From Parasitella parasitica (Eukaryota; Mucoromycota; Mucoromycetes; Mucorales; Mucoraceae), in contig MU619292.1 of assembly GCA_025201805.1 (NCBI GenBank), positions 126,477-190,476 on the forward strand: a stretch of 64,000 nt of DNA, given 5' to 3'. The position numbers and the translations under genes were made by a program. The notes beneath the pieces were generated by a model, which ran no database searches, was not told where the DNA came from, and was given only the letters and a program-made list of their open reading frames with translations. The number at the start of each line of letters is the position of its first letter. Position 1 is the stretch's first letter. Shown here piece by piece: positions 1 to 11,591 of this stretch.

Positions 1-193
1 TGAGGATGTACTTTAATAATTCAGGGTCTTCGTTGTAGCGATCTAAAATCTCTTTCACAGTAATGTCACTCATGTTTGGATTGGCAGCAGCTTTTGATTG
101 AGAGGGCGAAGGGGGAATAGGCCACTGGAAAGCAGAAGTTGGTTGTTTTGAATGCGGTGATAAAGAGTTGGGATGAGGCGAGTGGTTTGCCAT
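1..193 (-). CDS. Partial hypothetical protein, N-terminal end only
   Basis: An open frame starts at an ATG whose complement lies at 191-193 and runs off the left edge of the window. The visible 64 residues are rich in Ser, Pro, Asn and His for about 40 positions. A more regular segment follows, containing ITVKEILDRYNEDPELLKYIL, which looks like the start of a helical domain. I do not recognise the family. The start is supported by an AT-rich leader (194-300) and by divergent orientation to GLE1, with 185 bp between the two ATGs. The rest of the gene lies outside the window, so length, introns and function cannot be judged. Confidence 0.55.
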   Translation of the reverse strand, partial: MANHSPHPNSLSPHSKQPTSAFQWPIPPSPSQSKAAANPNMSDITVKEILDRYNEDPELLKYIL

Positions 194-378
194 AGTCTGT
201 TTTAATTAATTAATTTTTTTTAAAGGAGAACAAAGAAAATACAACACACTTCCTTATTTCAAAAGAACCTTAAAAATAAACATTTATTCACGTCACCCTC
301 CCCCAGCCAACAGAACTTTTTCCTTTGGGTGTACAAATACAATCAAGATTGAATTCGTGTTTTTTTCTTTGTTGAAAA

Positions 379-2115
379 ATGCCACTCCAAATAACCAATT
401 CCAACATTTACACAGTGCCTGATGACAGCGATTCAGAGTCTGACTACGAAGACTACAAGGCATACCACCCGAAAACTATGCTTCTGTCGCAAGAGCAGGA
501 AATCGAATTGATTAGACTGGGATGTGCGTACAATCCGTTGGAAGAATACAAGCGCTCCCACTTGCGCAAAAATTCTGTAAGTGGCAATATATCTCCTACA
601 TCACAATGAAATTAAACAATGAATTGCTAGAAAATTTATGACCAACAATTTACATTGAAAATGCAACGACATCAGCTAACGTTGAAAAAGGAAACAAACG
701 AAATTTTAAAGCAGCAGAGACAGAGGCAGCAAGAGGAATTCAAAGCGATGAAAGCTCTGTTGTCTGAGATCAATCTATCCAGGTAAGATTTTACGCTACT
801 TGTTGACGTATTTGACAACTGACATGTACGCAGCGCTAAAGACGATGCGGATGACGACAAAGCATTCGAAAAAGAGCTGGAAAAGCAGCGTAAATCAGTC
901 GACGACGCCATTGCTTTGGACAGAAAGAAATCCGAACATGCAACAGCTGAGGCTAAAGCAAAAGCAGAGGCAACTGCTGAAAGAGAAAGACTTGGCCAAG
1001 AGGAGAAGGCCAAGCAGGAGCAGCAAGCCAAAGAGGAAAAGGAAAGGAAAGCGCAGGCATTAGAGAAGCAGAAAACTGTGAGTTTCGGTTTATTTTTTTA
1101 TGACTGCAGACGATTGACACACTCTAGGTTCAATCATTTGCAGTTTCGCCTCAGGGACTAGAAGAATACAAGAAATATTACGAAAAGATTGAATTTTACC
1201 AAACAACTATACGGCCCAAATTACAGGAGGACGTCTTTCGTAAGCAGTGCTTTGAATATAAAAAGGTGATTAAAAGATCAGTATCTCAATTAAAACTTGA
1301 CCGTGGCACAATTCTGGAAAAATACAATTTACTGCACGATCATCTCTTGAAAATCAAACAACAATCACCAGAGGCGTTCGAATGCATGCTAAATCACCTT
1401 GCAAAAAGCATTCTATCTCAGGTAAAGCAAGAAGTTCACGCTACTGCATACGCTGCCTATTTTTTGGCAAGATTTTCCTATCTACTATGCAGTACGATTC
1501 CAGAATTCATACAGTACCTGATGGGACGTTTGCTAAAGCGCTGTCCGTACCTTATTCCTCAATACCACGATGACAACCCAGTAAGTTTGTTCAGCTAACA
1601 ATCTGACATCGGTCGCTTACATGTAGAATGTCTAGTCGCTTTCACATGAAGAAATCAAAGCAAGGCTGCGTTATGTTATGAAAAATAAGGAAAAAAATAT
1701 ACTAGAGACATTCTTGGAGCATGCTGAAGGACAGAAATGCTACGTTATGTTTTATGGGGCTTTATGCCAAACATTACCCGATCCAGGAGAACCTGAAAAT
1801 CCCTTTTCAATGAAACATGCTTGGGTTTGGCTGGCTCGTATTTGCAATATGCCGCCTCGCGAAATTACACCCATTCTCGTGCTCGGTCTTTTGGAGGTTT
1901 CTGCGATTAGATTTCTACAGTGTTACCCTAACCAGACTCCCAAATTATTCAAATTGATAAGAGAAACCATCCACCCATTATATCCAATCTGTTCTAGTAA
2001 GGATAATGTGGCATCTATCGAACGCTTAAGAATGCTTCTGGACACATATTTCAAAACCGGCAAACCGGAATGTGTTCCTGAAAAGATTCCAGCCTCTAAA
2101 TTGAACCATCAATAA
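379..2115 (+). CDS. GLE1: GLE1-like mRNA export factor (nucleoporin)
   Basis: Five exons are inferred: 379-576, 631-782, 834-1077, 1128-1580 and 1636-2115 (508 aa). All have GT..AG borders and phases that join. The N-terminus is acidic. Residues about 70-200 form a Lys/Glu/Ala/Gln-rich coiled coil. The C-terminal half matches the helical GLE1 domain, with hallmark stretches such as VFRKQCFEYKKVIKRSVSQL, LARFSYLLCSTIPEF and MKHAWVWLARICNMPP. In the known family, Gle1 sits on the cytoplasmic face of the nuclear pore. There it activates the DEAD-box ATPase Dbp5 together with inositol hexakisphosphate, releasing mRNPs. The length is close to yeast Gle1. The gene converges on GCP3 with 25 bp between the stop codons, so the 3' UTRs probably overlap. 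In-frame stops in each intron support the splicing model. Confidence 0.9.
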
Positions 2116-2140
2116 AAATATGTATTTTTCTTTTATTTAT

Positions 2141-5041
2141 CTACAAGTTCATGTTGTGCGAAGATTCATTGAATCCGGCGTAAAAATCATTATAATCCAA
2201 GCGAGTTGACAAAGATCTCAAATCTTCATCATGGTACGATTTTAGCACGTCTAAAAACCCAAGCACTTGCATTGTGAAATGATCCTCTATCTCTTGGTGC
2301 CTTTTGCGAATGGCGTTGATTTTCTCAACATCGCCAACGCCTCGGCTCAATCTTTTTATCGACTCATTGGTTGCATACTTGTAAAGATGATCCAAAACGA
2401 TACTGTACTTGAGAATGCAATCAAATATACTTGTCAATCGCCCTGCCAATGCCTTTTCCTTGGGTCCGCTTAGAAACCCTTTCTCTGTGATTTCTTGCAG
2501 GTATTTGGCATGGGCAGCAATGATGGAGTCCAGATCCACGCTCTTGGTTTCAATAAACGTTTCTAATTTATCCCATGAGCACTCGAGAACCTACTCAAAT
2601 ATGTTGGGCTTTGTTAATAGACAACTTTTTTTTTTATAGTAAATACCTCAAATAGGACATAGTGCTGTAGTTGATAAATGAAATGGATCATGCGCTGAAT
2701 TGTCATTTGAGCGTACTGAATGTCCTGATGTAGATCAGGAAGATTTGTGAATTCTCGGCTTGCCTTGACCCATTGACGCCATGCTGATGCCAGCGTATAT
2801 TCTACGCGTTTCAGTCGCCATAAAAAGTTGAATGCTTGCAAATATTGATGCATCGCTGTTGGGCTGAAGACAGTATTGATGGGGGCGTCAACATGGTATT
2901 CTAGCGAAAACACATCCCAGCCCAAGTCATCTTTCTGTATCTCCAACAGACGTACGTCCAGCCGATTCAATATATCAGGATCATCGTATTGTGCATTACA
3001 AGAGCGGATTGCTGTTTCCAAGATACCAGTGAGGTTATGACGAAATAGAGTCTTGGCAGGTTTACTAAGATTCACCCAAAGAACATCCATCAAATACTGA
3101 ATGAAATCGCCTTGGCCGAGAAGCAGATAGCGTTTTAGTGCTCTCAGATGGTCCATCAGTTTGTACTTGGTTTTCAGAATGTTTAAAAGCGCTCTGCTGG
3201 TGACACTGTATGCAACTTCGATTGATTTTTCCACTTGCTCTGTTTCGCCATACTTGAATAGTTGCTTATTAGGCTTCGGGTTGTTGGAAGACGGGGAAGT
3301 GGATGTTTGGTATTGTTCTGCTAGCGTATCTTGGTGGCAACTATAGCGAATGAAATTCAATGATTTACCAATGGAAAATATCTTGTGAGCAAGCTCCTTG
3401 GGCAGAAAAGCTGGTAGCATATCTTCGCGCATAGTGTATTTGCTCTGCCAAAGTTCCTCTTCAGGTACTGTGTGATCACAAGCAACGAAAAACTCTTGGT
3501 AAGGGTCGTCTAATTCGCCTTCGTAGACCCAGCGCTCTAGCATTTCGTAGAAGGGCTTGGAAACAATTTGTAGCATTTTTGTTATATAGTTTTTGATGAA
3601 AGGATCTCCATGTTTTGTGTAATTGTGTATGGCAGATATCAGAGCGCCGCCTTTTTGATCTTGACAAACATCTACCAACACACTCATTAGTCGAAGCTTC
3701 TGGTTGCAATCCAGTGTCCAAATCATCAATCGCTTCAAAGTCAAACTCTGGTCAGTGATCTGGTTGTTGATCATCTGCTTCTCTATCTGTGCTTCCAAAA
3801 TCGCAATCAACTTGTAATATTCAGTCAATTCGTGCTGCAATGCCGCACACAACGATTGGCCCACCAAGCCTATTGTAGGAGAATCCATATTGCCTTTGAC
3901 AAAGTTACGCACTTTTGTATACAGCCATCCGATGTCAGCCAGCTTGAATACCATGTTTTCTGTAGAACGAGATACTTCGATGCCTGGTATAAATACGTGA
4001 TCGTTGATGTCTGTGTCAAATCGAATGTATTGCCCATCAATGCCCTGAAATAAAAATATCAAATCCCGTAGCAAATCCGCCTCTGAAACGTAGATGAATT
4101 CTGTCATACGGTCTTGAGACTCTCGCGCTCTGGCAAGCTGAGTAGCAGGTGGCACTGCGCCATCTATCTCCATACTTTCTTGTGGCAGTGGTGATCTTTC
4201 TCTTGCAAGTCGACGGCGTATATTCCTGGGTGAATCGTTCGAGTGCATATCGTACGGCCTTGACGTTGGCGGTTGTAAATAATCTGCTTGTTCATGGTCA
4301 ATGCTTTGTAAACCACGTATTGTAGCAAGAGGGCTGTCCAGTGACTAGATGAGCGGAAAAAAACTGTCAGCATGCTGCAATTGTGTGCTGTACAAAGAGC
4401 CTACTTACAGACAAGTCTGGCGATGTGTTAGAGGGGAGACCGCCAACAAGCGATAATAAATAAAGAATAGACCATTTGTTTTTCAATAGTTGCTAAATAT
4501 GTACAAATATTAGCGCAAGGTTCAGCCAAGTGTCTCGATTGTCCATATTTACTCTTGATGCTAGCTTGTTGTATAAATGTCCAAAACGAAAAGCATTCTC
4601 AGAATTTTGGGTTTCCTGCACTAGTTGAGTATTATCAGATACAGATGATTGTAAGCTATTTACTCTTGTTTACATACATTGGGTATGAATAGCGTTGGCT
4701 ACATCGTTTTCGTTCTCGACTATCGAAGGCTCTGTTTGTCTAAATCCAAGCAATTAGGCAACTACTCGACTATTTCCACATACAAAAATACGTTACGTTA
4801 ACAATATGCGACTGAATTTATCCAACAGCCTATCCTTTTGTCGCTGTGTCTCGTATGGTGTGGCCTCTCCTGCACTGATATCGAATCGACTAATGAGTTT
4901 GGACAGTGTTTTATGTAAATGACTACTTGTTGTTGTTGCATTGCGCACAAATGATGGTTCTTCTGTAGGTGTGGACAGCAATGATGTACGACTATGTGAT
5001 GACCTTGACCTTTGGGCCCAGTTTACGTCTGAATAACTCAT
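2141..5041 (-). CDS. SPC98: Gamma-tubulin complex component 3 (GCP3/Spc98)
   Basis: Six exons on the minus strand are inferred: 5041-4797, 4739-4678, 4620-4553, 4492-4409, 4344-2647 and 2590-2141 (868 aa, near the ~900 aa of animal GCP3). The N-terminal part is Ser-rich and leads into a conserved LLKNKWSILYLLSL segment. The GRIP1/GRIP2 region follows, with LLRDLIFLFQGIDG, GLVGQSLCAALQHEL, GDPFIKNYI, YLLLGQGDFIQYLMD, LTGILETAIRSCNAQYDD, DVFSLEYHVDAPINTVFSP and, near the end, LSTRLDYNDFY. This combination is GCP3-like rather than GCP2-like. The family forms the gamma-tubulin small complex with GCP2 and nucleates microtubules at spindle pole bodies. A start at the second ATG (MSYSD) was chosen; an in-frame ATG 33 nt upstream would add a hydrophobic MLRAYYFLLVI that is probably not used. 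Confidence 0.92.
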
Positions 5042-7167
5042 TATAACAAGGAGAAAATAATAAGCGCGTAGCAAAAGTTTTGAATTATTTCTCTGTGCTC
5101 GCGATTAGCAGAATGCGGAGCTTTTCCATTGATTGTCTCCATCAGCATTGATTTACAAGCTTTTGTCTGCCCTGATTTATAAAGTGCTAGTCATTAAACG
5201 ACAAGTTTCGCATTAGTATATAATAGTTTGCTATGCTAGTGTTTGCGCTGGTCAGGTGTATACAATTTGTTTGGGATCACTCCAAATGGTTGTTTGCCCT
5301 TTCCAAGTGGAAATCGGCAAGTGTGAAAGAACTGTATTACGTTATTCCAGTATCTATCTCAGAAACTTTGGTGTGCTATTATGAGAGCAAAGTGGAACTT
5401 ATGAGAACCACCATCGAAAGAAGACAATGTGAATACGGACGCAAAATGCCAACTCGTATCTAATTGTGGCATAATTTGTTATTGCTATGTAATTAATCGA
5501 GTAATCGGGCTCTAACATCAAAGGTGTTATTGGGGGCATTACCTCTTCAAGAAAGCATAAAAAACTTTAAAAGTTAATAGACACAAAATAGTTTTACACG
5601 TAGGAAAGTCCACTGGTGAAAAAGAAAATATTCTACGTATTCGTTTGCTAAATAGAATAGGCACAAATCCTTGCAGCGAGAGTGTTTATAAGCGTTTCTT
5701 GTGGACACAAGTCAACCTCTGCATACTAAAGAGTTAAAAAAGAATATTGATATTTCATCACTAGTAATTGCAGATGAAAACACACAAGGCAAAGAAAAGA
5801 AAATTTCTTATTAGTTATTATAACCATTCCTGCTTAATCAAACGCATCGGTGCGCTTAAAGGTGCTAGAAAATAATTAGTGAAAACGGGTTTGAGGTTTC
5901 CACTAGTGATAAGTAAAAAATGCGCCGTATTGAGAGCGCAATAAAAAATCAACACGAGACGAAATATAACAGTATGAAGATATTGAGATGAGTGAAGAAT
6001 CTCCAATTTAGTTTGAGCAATCAAAAAATATTTGAATAAAGTCTTGAGTTATAGCGCCAATTTGGTTCTAGTCTAATTCTGCAAAATAACACTAGACTTT
6101 TATTTCAAAAGAATACATATTAAATATATTAAAAAAAAAAGAATGCAGCTATTGACATGCCTTCAATTAATTGATTCTTCGTAATTCAGTTAATGACTGT
6201 ATTGATTTGTTCCATATGTAATGCGGTGGAATCGCAGCTATCGACATGTACAGTGAGAGTATAATTTACGAAAAAGCGCACTTGAGGTGGTTATAAATGA
6301 CCTTTAGGACCAAAGAATCTCTCTCCATTAAAGGACATCATTAAATATGAACATTTGAGGTCATTTGCATCTATTATTATTTGCTCCATATATAAAAAAT
6401 TGATCAGCGGAGATGTATTCTTTGATTCTGATGGTAAAGCTCTCTTTACTTGAAGTAAATAATGCAGGAAATGCGCTAAACATTCTAAAAATATGTGTTT
6501 TCTGAATCAAAAGCCTTGAAGAAGGCATATACAATTGTAAAGAGGGAAAAAAAAATAGACTTTTTCGAGTTTGGGCCAAAAACATACAACGTTATTTGTC
6601 ATACTGAACTTCGAGAATCCTTAACTGGAAAGTCGCACAGACATCTGCGACGCTTGAAATGCTTGTACGGTTGCTTCATAAATTACTTACAGCATGTTAA
6701 TGTCCCCAAGATGAGACTGAAATGTGCACTATTAAAAAAGCGTATATTGCTTGCATGAAAACAAACATTAGACTTACTGCATGGCAATTGCGAATATAAA
6801 ACTTGGCTTTTCTTGGAATGCGAATGATTCTGGTCTTCTAGATTCCTATGCTCATGCGATTGGCCATTTCGTGAGAATATTGACACAGAAAAAAAAAAGA
6901 TTTTAATAGACATTTGTCTATTATTTTGAATAAAAACAGAGAAATGGCGAGTCTTTTTTAAGGAAGAAATCTTTTGTACAGGGCACAGGTATATTTTTCT
7001 GCATTTCAAATAGATGGTATAACTACACATTGATTGGAGATTATTGTACGTGACTCTTCAGACAAAAGTGATTTAAATACCCCACTTTACAAAGCAGATG
7101 CAATTTTAATCCTTAGTCCTTTTTCTTCCCTACTCTTCACATAGTCGAACTAATCAAGAAATCAACA
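5042..7167. other. AT-rich intergenic region, about 2.1 kb, no convincing gene
   Basis: This holds the GCP3 promoter on the left and the allantoicase promoter on the right. A 76-residue ATG frame at 5233-5463 is listed separately. Other frames are short, lack splice support and look random. Two near-identical 15-mers (GCAGCTATTGACATG near 6144 and GCAGCTATCGACATG near 6235) lie about 90 bp apart. Their meaning is unknown. Confidence 0.5.
5233..5463 (+). CDS. Possible small hypothetical protein, 76 aa
   Basis: This is a single ATG-initiated frame with a hydrophobic N-terminal half (MLVFALVRCIQFVW, then WLFALSKW) and a charged C-terminal third rich in Arg, Glu and Lys. I recognise no family. 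It lies 191 bp upstream of the GCP3 start and is divergent from it, so a shared promoter is possible. The frame is longer than most random ones in this AT-rich stretch, but no intron, homologue or clear TATA element supports it. It may be non-coding. Confidence 0.25.
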   Translation: MLVFALVRCIQFVWDHSKWLFALSKWKSASVKELYYVIPVSISETLVCYYESKVELMRTTIERRQCEYGRKMPTRI

Positions 7168-9062
7168 ATGACAAACGCACCTTCTTTCACCAAGATTACT
7201 CAAGAAGACTTTCAAAAGTCCAAACTGTCCAAGTCTATTGGTATATAGATGAACAATTAGAGATTAAAGATATGCAATGTCTGATTTAGTTGTGATAGAT
7301 TTGGCTAGCTCTGCTCTCGGAAGTGCCGTTGTCAAGGTTACTGACGAATTCTTTGCTTCTGCTTCCATGATGCTTAACCCTGAACCTGCTCTTCATTGCC
7401 CTGATAAGTTTGTTGGTGAGTAATTTATGCATTACTTTTTGCAATTGGAATATTTACTTTGTGCAATGTCTTAGAAACCGGTTCCTGGATGGACGGATGG
7501 GAGTCAAAGCGCCATAACGATACCTACGATTGGTAGAAAAAAAATAATACCATCAATTAGCAAAACGTCAATCTAACGTCCTCTTCTTCCGAATTAGGTG
7601 CATCATCAGGCTTGGATTTGCTGGTGCCATTAGTGGTTTTGACATTGATACCAGCTATTTCACTGGTAACCAGGCACCTGCAGCATCTGTTGAGGCTGCC
7701 TATTGCCCTACTGGCTCTGGATTGGAAAAGGACCTTGTTTGGACTGAAATCCTGCCCAAGGTTGAGCTGCCTCCCAACTGCCACAATTTCTTCCAATTGG
7801 AGCAACAATCAGCTGTTTACACTCATCTTCGTTTGAACAACTATCCCGATGGCGGTATCGCTCGTTTCCGTGTTTACGGTGACGTTCAACCCACTCTGCC
7901 CAAAGACAAAAAGTACGGTGTACAAAGTTATTATTGTGTTAATCAAGTTACTTATTGTTCTATTTGCATAGCTCTCTCATTGATTTGGCGTTTATCGGAC
8001 ATGGAGGTAGATCTGTTCAAGTCAGCGACGAACATTATGGCCCTGGTGACTTTTTGGTCTTGCCTGGTCGTGGTAAGAATCAGGGTGATGGATGGCAAAC
8101 GGCTCGCTCTCGTATCGAGGGTTATTCTGATTTCGTTGTTCTTCGTTTGGGTGCTGCTGGTCACATCTTGCAAGCTGAAGTTGACACTACTCACTTCAAG
8201 GGTAACTTCCCTCGTCAAATCAAGTTGGAAGCCACCAACACCACTGATGTTGTTCCCGCCGACAATGCTGAATGGTTTACTCTCGTGGAACCCTCCGCTA
8301 CTGGTCCCAACAGCATCTTTTACTTTGACACTGCCCATACCGACAAGGTCTTTACGCATGCCAAGATCTCTATCATTCCTGGTAAGTTTCGATATGCTTG
8401 ATTATTTTCTAAGCGTTTACTAATCGAAAGTAGATGGTGGTATCAAGCGCCTTCGTCTTTACGGTGTTGTTGAAGGTGGAAAGATTCCTCAATTGCCCAT
8501 TGTTTCTCCCACTGCCCTCAAGGGTGGCATTGTCGCTGAGCCTTTAACTTCTGAGGCTTATGCTCCCTATGGTGATGTTATTCACACCGAAGGCAGCAAT
8601 GAAGTTACCAGTGCTAACCAAGGTACTGCTGAAAAGTACCACCGTGTTGCCGCTGTCAGCAACTTATTCCCCAGTGGAAACGGTAAGATCAACATGTGCA
8701 TCTTCCATTGTCGTCCTACCACCGAGCTCCCTTTCACTGTCAAGTTGTTGGAGAGACACCCTTACTCCAGCCAAGCTTTCATTCCTTTGACTGATGGTAA
8801 GACCCGTGGCTATCTCGTCGTTGTAGCCCTTAATGGTAAGGATGACAAGCCTGACATGTCCACTTTGAAGGCCTTTATTGCTTCTTCCAAGCAAGGCATC
8901 AACTATCGCCAAGGTGTCTGGCATCATCCTATGGTTGTCTTGGAGAACACTACTGATTTTGCCTGTATTGTTCACGAGAGCGGTGTTCCTCAAGATGACT
9001 GTAACGAGGTTGATGTTGAACATACTCTTGTTCAAGTCCCTGGTTTCCAAGACGAAAACTAA
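7168..9062 (+). CDS. Fused allantoicase / ureidoglycolate lyase
   Basis: Six exons are inferred: 7168-7240, 7290-7415, 7475-7532, 7598-7912, 7972-8381 and 8434-9062 (536 aa). Residues 1-350 contain both halves of allantoicase, with DGWESKRHND, DWCIIRLGFAG, FTGNQAP, RFRVYGDVQP, then DGWQTARSRI, VVLRLGAAGHI, DTTHFKGNFP and RLRLYGVVEGG. Residues about 360-530 are a complete ureidoglycolate lyase (AllA/Dal3 family), with SEAYAPYGDVI, CIFHCRP, LERHPYSSQAFIPL and YRQGVWHHPMVVL. Allantoicase makes ureidoglycolate and urea from allantoate, and the lyase then makes glyoxylate and urea. The fusion would therefore hand the product from one site to the next. The junction lies inside one exon (8434-9062) with no stop, so the fusion does not depend on a splice choice. 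In yeast these are separate genes (DAL2, DAL3). Confidence 0.9.
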
Positions 9063-9485
9063 TTCCATCGTATAATAATTTATACGTATACCAAAAAGAA
9101 GAAAAGAAGCAAATGTACATTTACAAATACTTGAACACCTTAAATAATTTAAAAATAGCATATTCTCATGTAAAAATATTTGTAAAATAAAGTAGACCTA
9201 CCATTTCTTGACACAGAGATTGCATAAATCCGTTGAATTTGATGCAAATTTCATCGCATAGATAAAGTATCAGGCAGTTAGGCTTTAATTATAACAAAGT
9301 TGGTAATCGTCCTGGTCAGTTGTGAAATAATACCACTAGACGAAATATACGTTTTCTAGATTACAAACAATGCCTATATTCTCAAGGTTTGAAAGCGGTT
9401 ATCTAATTGTAGGTGAATTCCTATTAATTCCTGACAACTCTGCTGCAGCTGATTTTACACTTTTTCTCGCTATTTAGACGACACA
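9063..9485. other. Intergenic, 423 bp
   Basis: This is the 3' flank of the allantoicase fusion and the leader of COG8. It is AT-rich. I see no coding frame or repeat. A pyrimidine-rich stretch just before 9486 (CACTTTTTCTCGC) is typical of a fungal transcription start region. Confidence 0.4.
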
Positions 9486-11591
9486 ATGTCAATAGCAGCC
9501 TCGCTACCCACTACATTTGAGGATAGTAACGACGAATTATTAAAGCTTCTCACTGATGCTTGGGATGCCCCTCTTAAAGAAACTGTAGAAACGAGCAAAT
9601 GGACGCGCGACTATCTCACAAAACTCACCTCCTTACCGCTCGATAGCCTACTACACGAGCCTACTGAACTTGAAGAACAACAAGCTAAAGCAAAGCGAGA
9701 CGCACAGCAACTTGCATTTCGGGAATACCCATGCTTTCTGCACGCTCAAACTTGTCGACATCAAGTTGAAGAGACGTTAGATGGCCTTGACGTTCATCTT
9801 GCGGAATTCTTGGCTTCAGTACCAGAACTACAAGAAGCTTGTGAGATTTTCGAGCAGCATGCTAAAGAAATCAAAGAGGAACGAGGAAAGATAACTCGTG
9901 TTTTGGAGCACCAGAACGACTTGACCGATTTATTAGAGATCCCTCAATTAATGGAAACCTGTGTATGGAATGGCTATTACTCAGAAGCTATGGATTTGGC
10001 TTCGCATGTTCGGTTATTACAAGTGCGATACCCTTTGTCAATTGTAAAAAGTATTCATCAGCGAGTGAAATCCTCGTCTGATTTGATGTTGGTGCAGCTT
10101 ATTTCACATTTAAGAAAGCCAATACGATTAGCAGCAGCAATGAATGTAGTTGGATTTTTGCGCCGCATGGATGCTTTTGATTCTGAAACAGAGTTACGCA
10201 TGGTATTTTTGAGATGCAGGCATGATTTTTTGCAGCAAAGATTAGCAAGACTCAAAAGAGACATTTCCGACGAGCCTAGACAGCGAAGCGCAGATGCATT
10301 TGAACATTTGAAGAAGTTTATTGATGTTATGCGCGAACAAATGTTTGAAATTGGTACACAATACATATCCATCTTTTCTAATGAGCAAGGCACATTACTA
10401 TCAGACTATATGGTTCATGTGATAGAGCTTATCAAGACATGCTTGGATACACACCTTCCCATGATTGACGATACATCTGCATTGGCCTCTCTCTTAACTC
10501 AGCTTCAGTACTGTGGTATGTCGCTCGGCCGCATCGGTTTAGATTTCAGACATATATTTGTGCACTCATTTGAAGAGGCAGTGCAGCCTATGATTTTACA
10601 GTGGATTAGTAATGCAACGGAGGATCTTGTACAAAAGATCTCTAAAGCCTCTCATGAAAGTGCGGCACCTAGTGCGTGGATGTCATCTAAAACCGTATCA
10701 CAAAACAACAGCAATGTTAGCAGTAACAATAGGGACGAAGCGAAACGGCATGCTTTTCAACCACCAATGTTACTACTTGGATATCCTTCACTAGCAGTTT
10801 TCATCAACGGCATTTTATCTGCTTTTAATTCACTCCGTCTTTTGCCAGCAATTAGCTTATATGAGCCGATTCAAAATCATTTAGAAGCGTGCTTTTTAGA
10901 GATTGGTTCTGCACTTAAGCAGTATTGCGATCAAGCGGCGTCGTATATGCCAGACGAAGTGACATACTTGCAATCTTATTCGGCAGCTTATGTGCGATGT
11001 TGTCTTCCATTCCTCAAATCATGTCTGGTAGATGGGATTTATGGAAACCTGTTGACGTCAGCTGCAACAGACGAAGATATGGAAGCTCTGTTGGTCACCT
11101 ATTTACCTGTCATGAAGAGAGAGGATGAGGTGCAGATTTTGGACAATACAGTTCCTGACAAATCATCAGACAAAAATAACGAGACAAACGAAATTGTCGA
11201 AGTCCAGCCGAAATCAAATGATGCAAAAGATATTGAAGCATGTCAAAATCCCAAAAATATGACTGATACAAACGAGGAACCAAAAGAAACTGACAGCCAA
11301 AAAAATGACGACGAAATCAAAAGCAATGCAAAGCAAAAAGACGATCTCCTAGCTGATAAAAATTCTGACAATATCCAGGTAGATGATATAGAAGAGGAGC
11401 CTGTGGCAAAAGGAATAACTAGCACAGACGATGAGAAGGAAAATGATCCCTCTAATGTAGATGTTGAGCAATTAGTGAAGGAAGAACAGGCGACCATACA
11501 AAAGGATGAAAAAGACAAAAAGTCAAATACCCAAAAAGCCAGACATAATAGCAATGCCAACTCTAAAAAAAAGAAGAAATCTAAGAGATAA
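9486..11591 (+). CDS. COG8: Conserved oligomeric Golgi complex subunit 8
   Basis: A single uninterrupted exon encodes 701 aa. Residues about 10-350 match the Dor1/COG8 family, including REYPCFLHAQTC, a helical region around LEHQNDLTDLLEIPQLMETCVWNGYYSEAMDLASHV (continuous at residues ~140-175), and LVQLISHLRKPIRLAAAMNVVGFLRRM. COG8 joins lobe B of the COG tethering complex, which captures vesicles recycling within the Golgi. The last ~150 residues are low complexity and strongly charged (Asp/Glu/Lys/Asn), ending in a poly-Lys tail at 11562-11588. That tail is atypical of animal COG8 and may be a fungal lineage extension. The gene is intronless, unlike most neighbours. Confidence 0.88.
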   Translation: MSIAASLPTTFEDSNDELLKLLTDAWDAPLKETVETSKWTRDYLTKLTSLPLDSLLHEPTELEEQQAKAKRDAQQLAFREYPCFLHAQTCRHQVEETLDGLDVHLAEFLASVPELQEACEIFEQHAKEIKEERGKITRVLEHQNDLTDLLEIPQLMETCVWNGYYSEAMDLASHVRLLQVRYPLSIVKSIHQRVKSSSDLMLVQLISHLRKPIRLAAAMNVVGFLRRMDAFDSETELRMVFLRCRHDFLQQRLARLKRDISDEPRQRSADAFEHLKKFIDVMREQMFEIGTQYISIFSNEQGTLLSDYMVHVIELIKTCLDTHLPMIDDTSALASLLTQLQYCGMSLGRIGLDFRHIFVHSFEEAVQPMILQWISNATEDLVQKISKASHESAAPSAWMSSKTVSQNNSNVSSNNRDEAKRHAFQPPMLLLGYPSLAVFINGILSAFNSLRLLPAISLYEPIQNHLEACFLEIGSALKQYCDQAASYMPDEVTYLQSYSAAYVRCCLPFLKSCLVDGIYGNLLTSAATDEDMEALLVTYLPVMKREDEVQILDNTVPDKSSDKNNETNEIVEVQPKSNDAKDIEACQNPKNMTDTNEEPKETDSQKNDDEIKSNAKQKDDLLADKNSDNIQVDDIEEEPVAKGITSTDDEKENDPSNVDVEQLVKEEQATIQKDEKDKKSNTQKARHNSNANSKKKKKSKR

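Noticed and set aside
672-1031. Minus-strand Ala/Ser/Leu-rich frame opposite GLE1
   Set aside because: It is the antisense shadow of the Lys/Glu/Ala coiled-coil exon and the GLE1 frame is supported by splicing and homology.
6495-6758. An 87-residue basic frame in the 5-7 kb spacer
   Set aside because: I considered a transposase fragment, but no catalytic motif, terminal repeat or homologous block could be seen.
7952-9161. Long minus-strand frames across the allantoicase fusion
   Set aside because: They are opposite conserved enzyme motifs and have no recognisable content.
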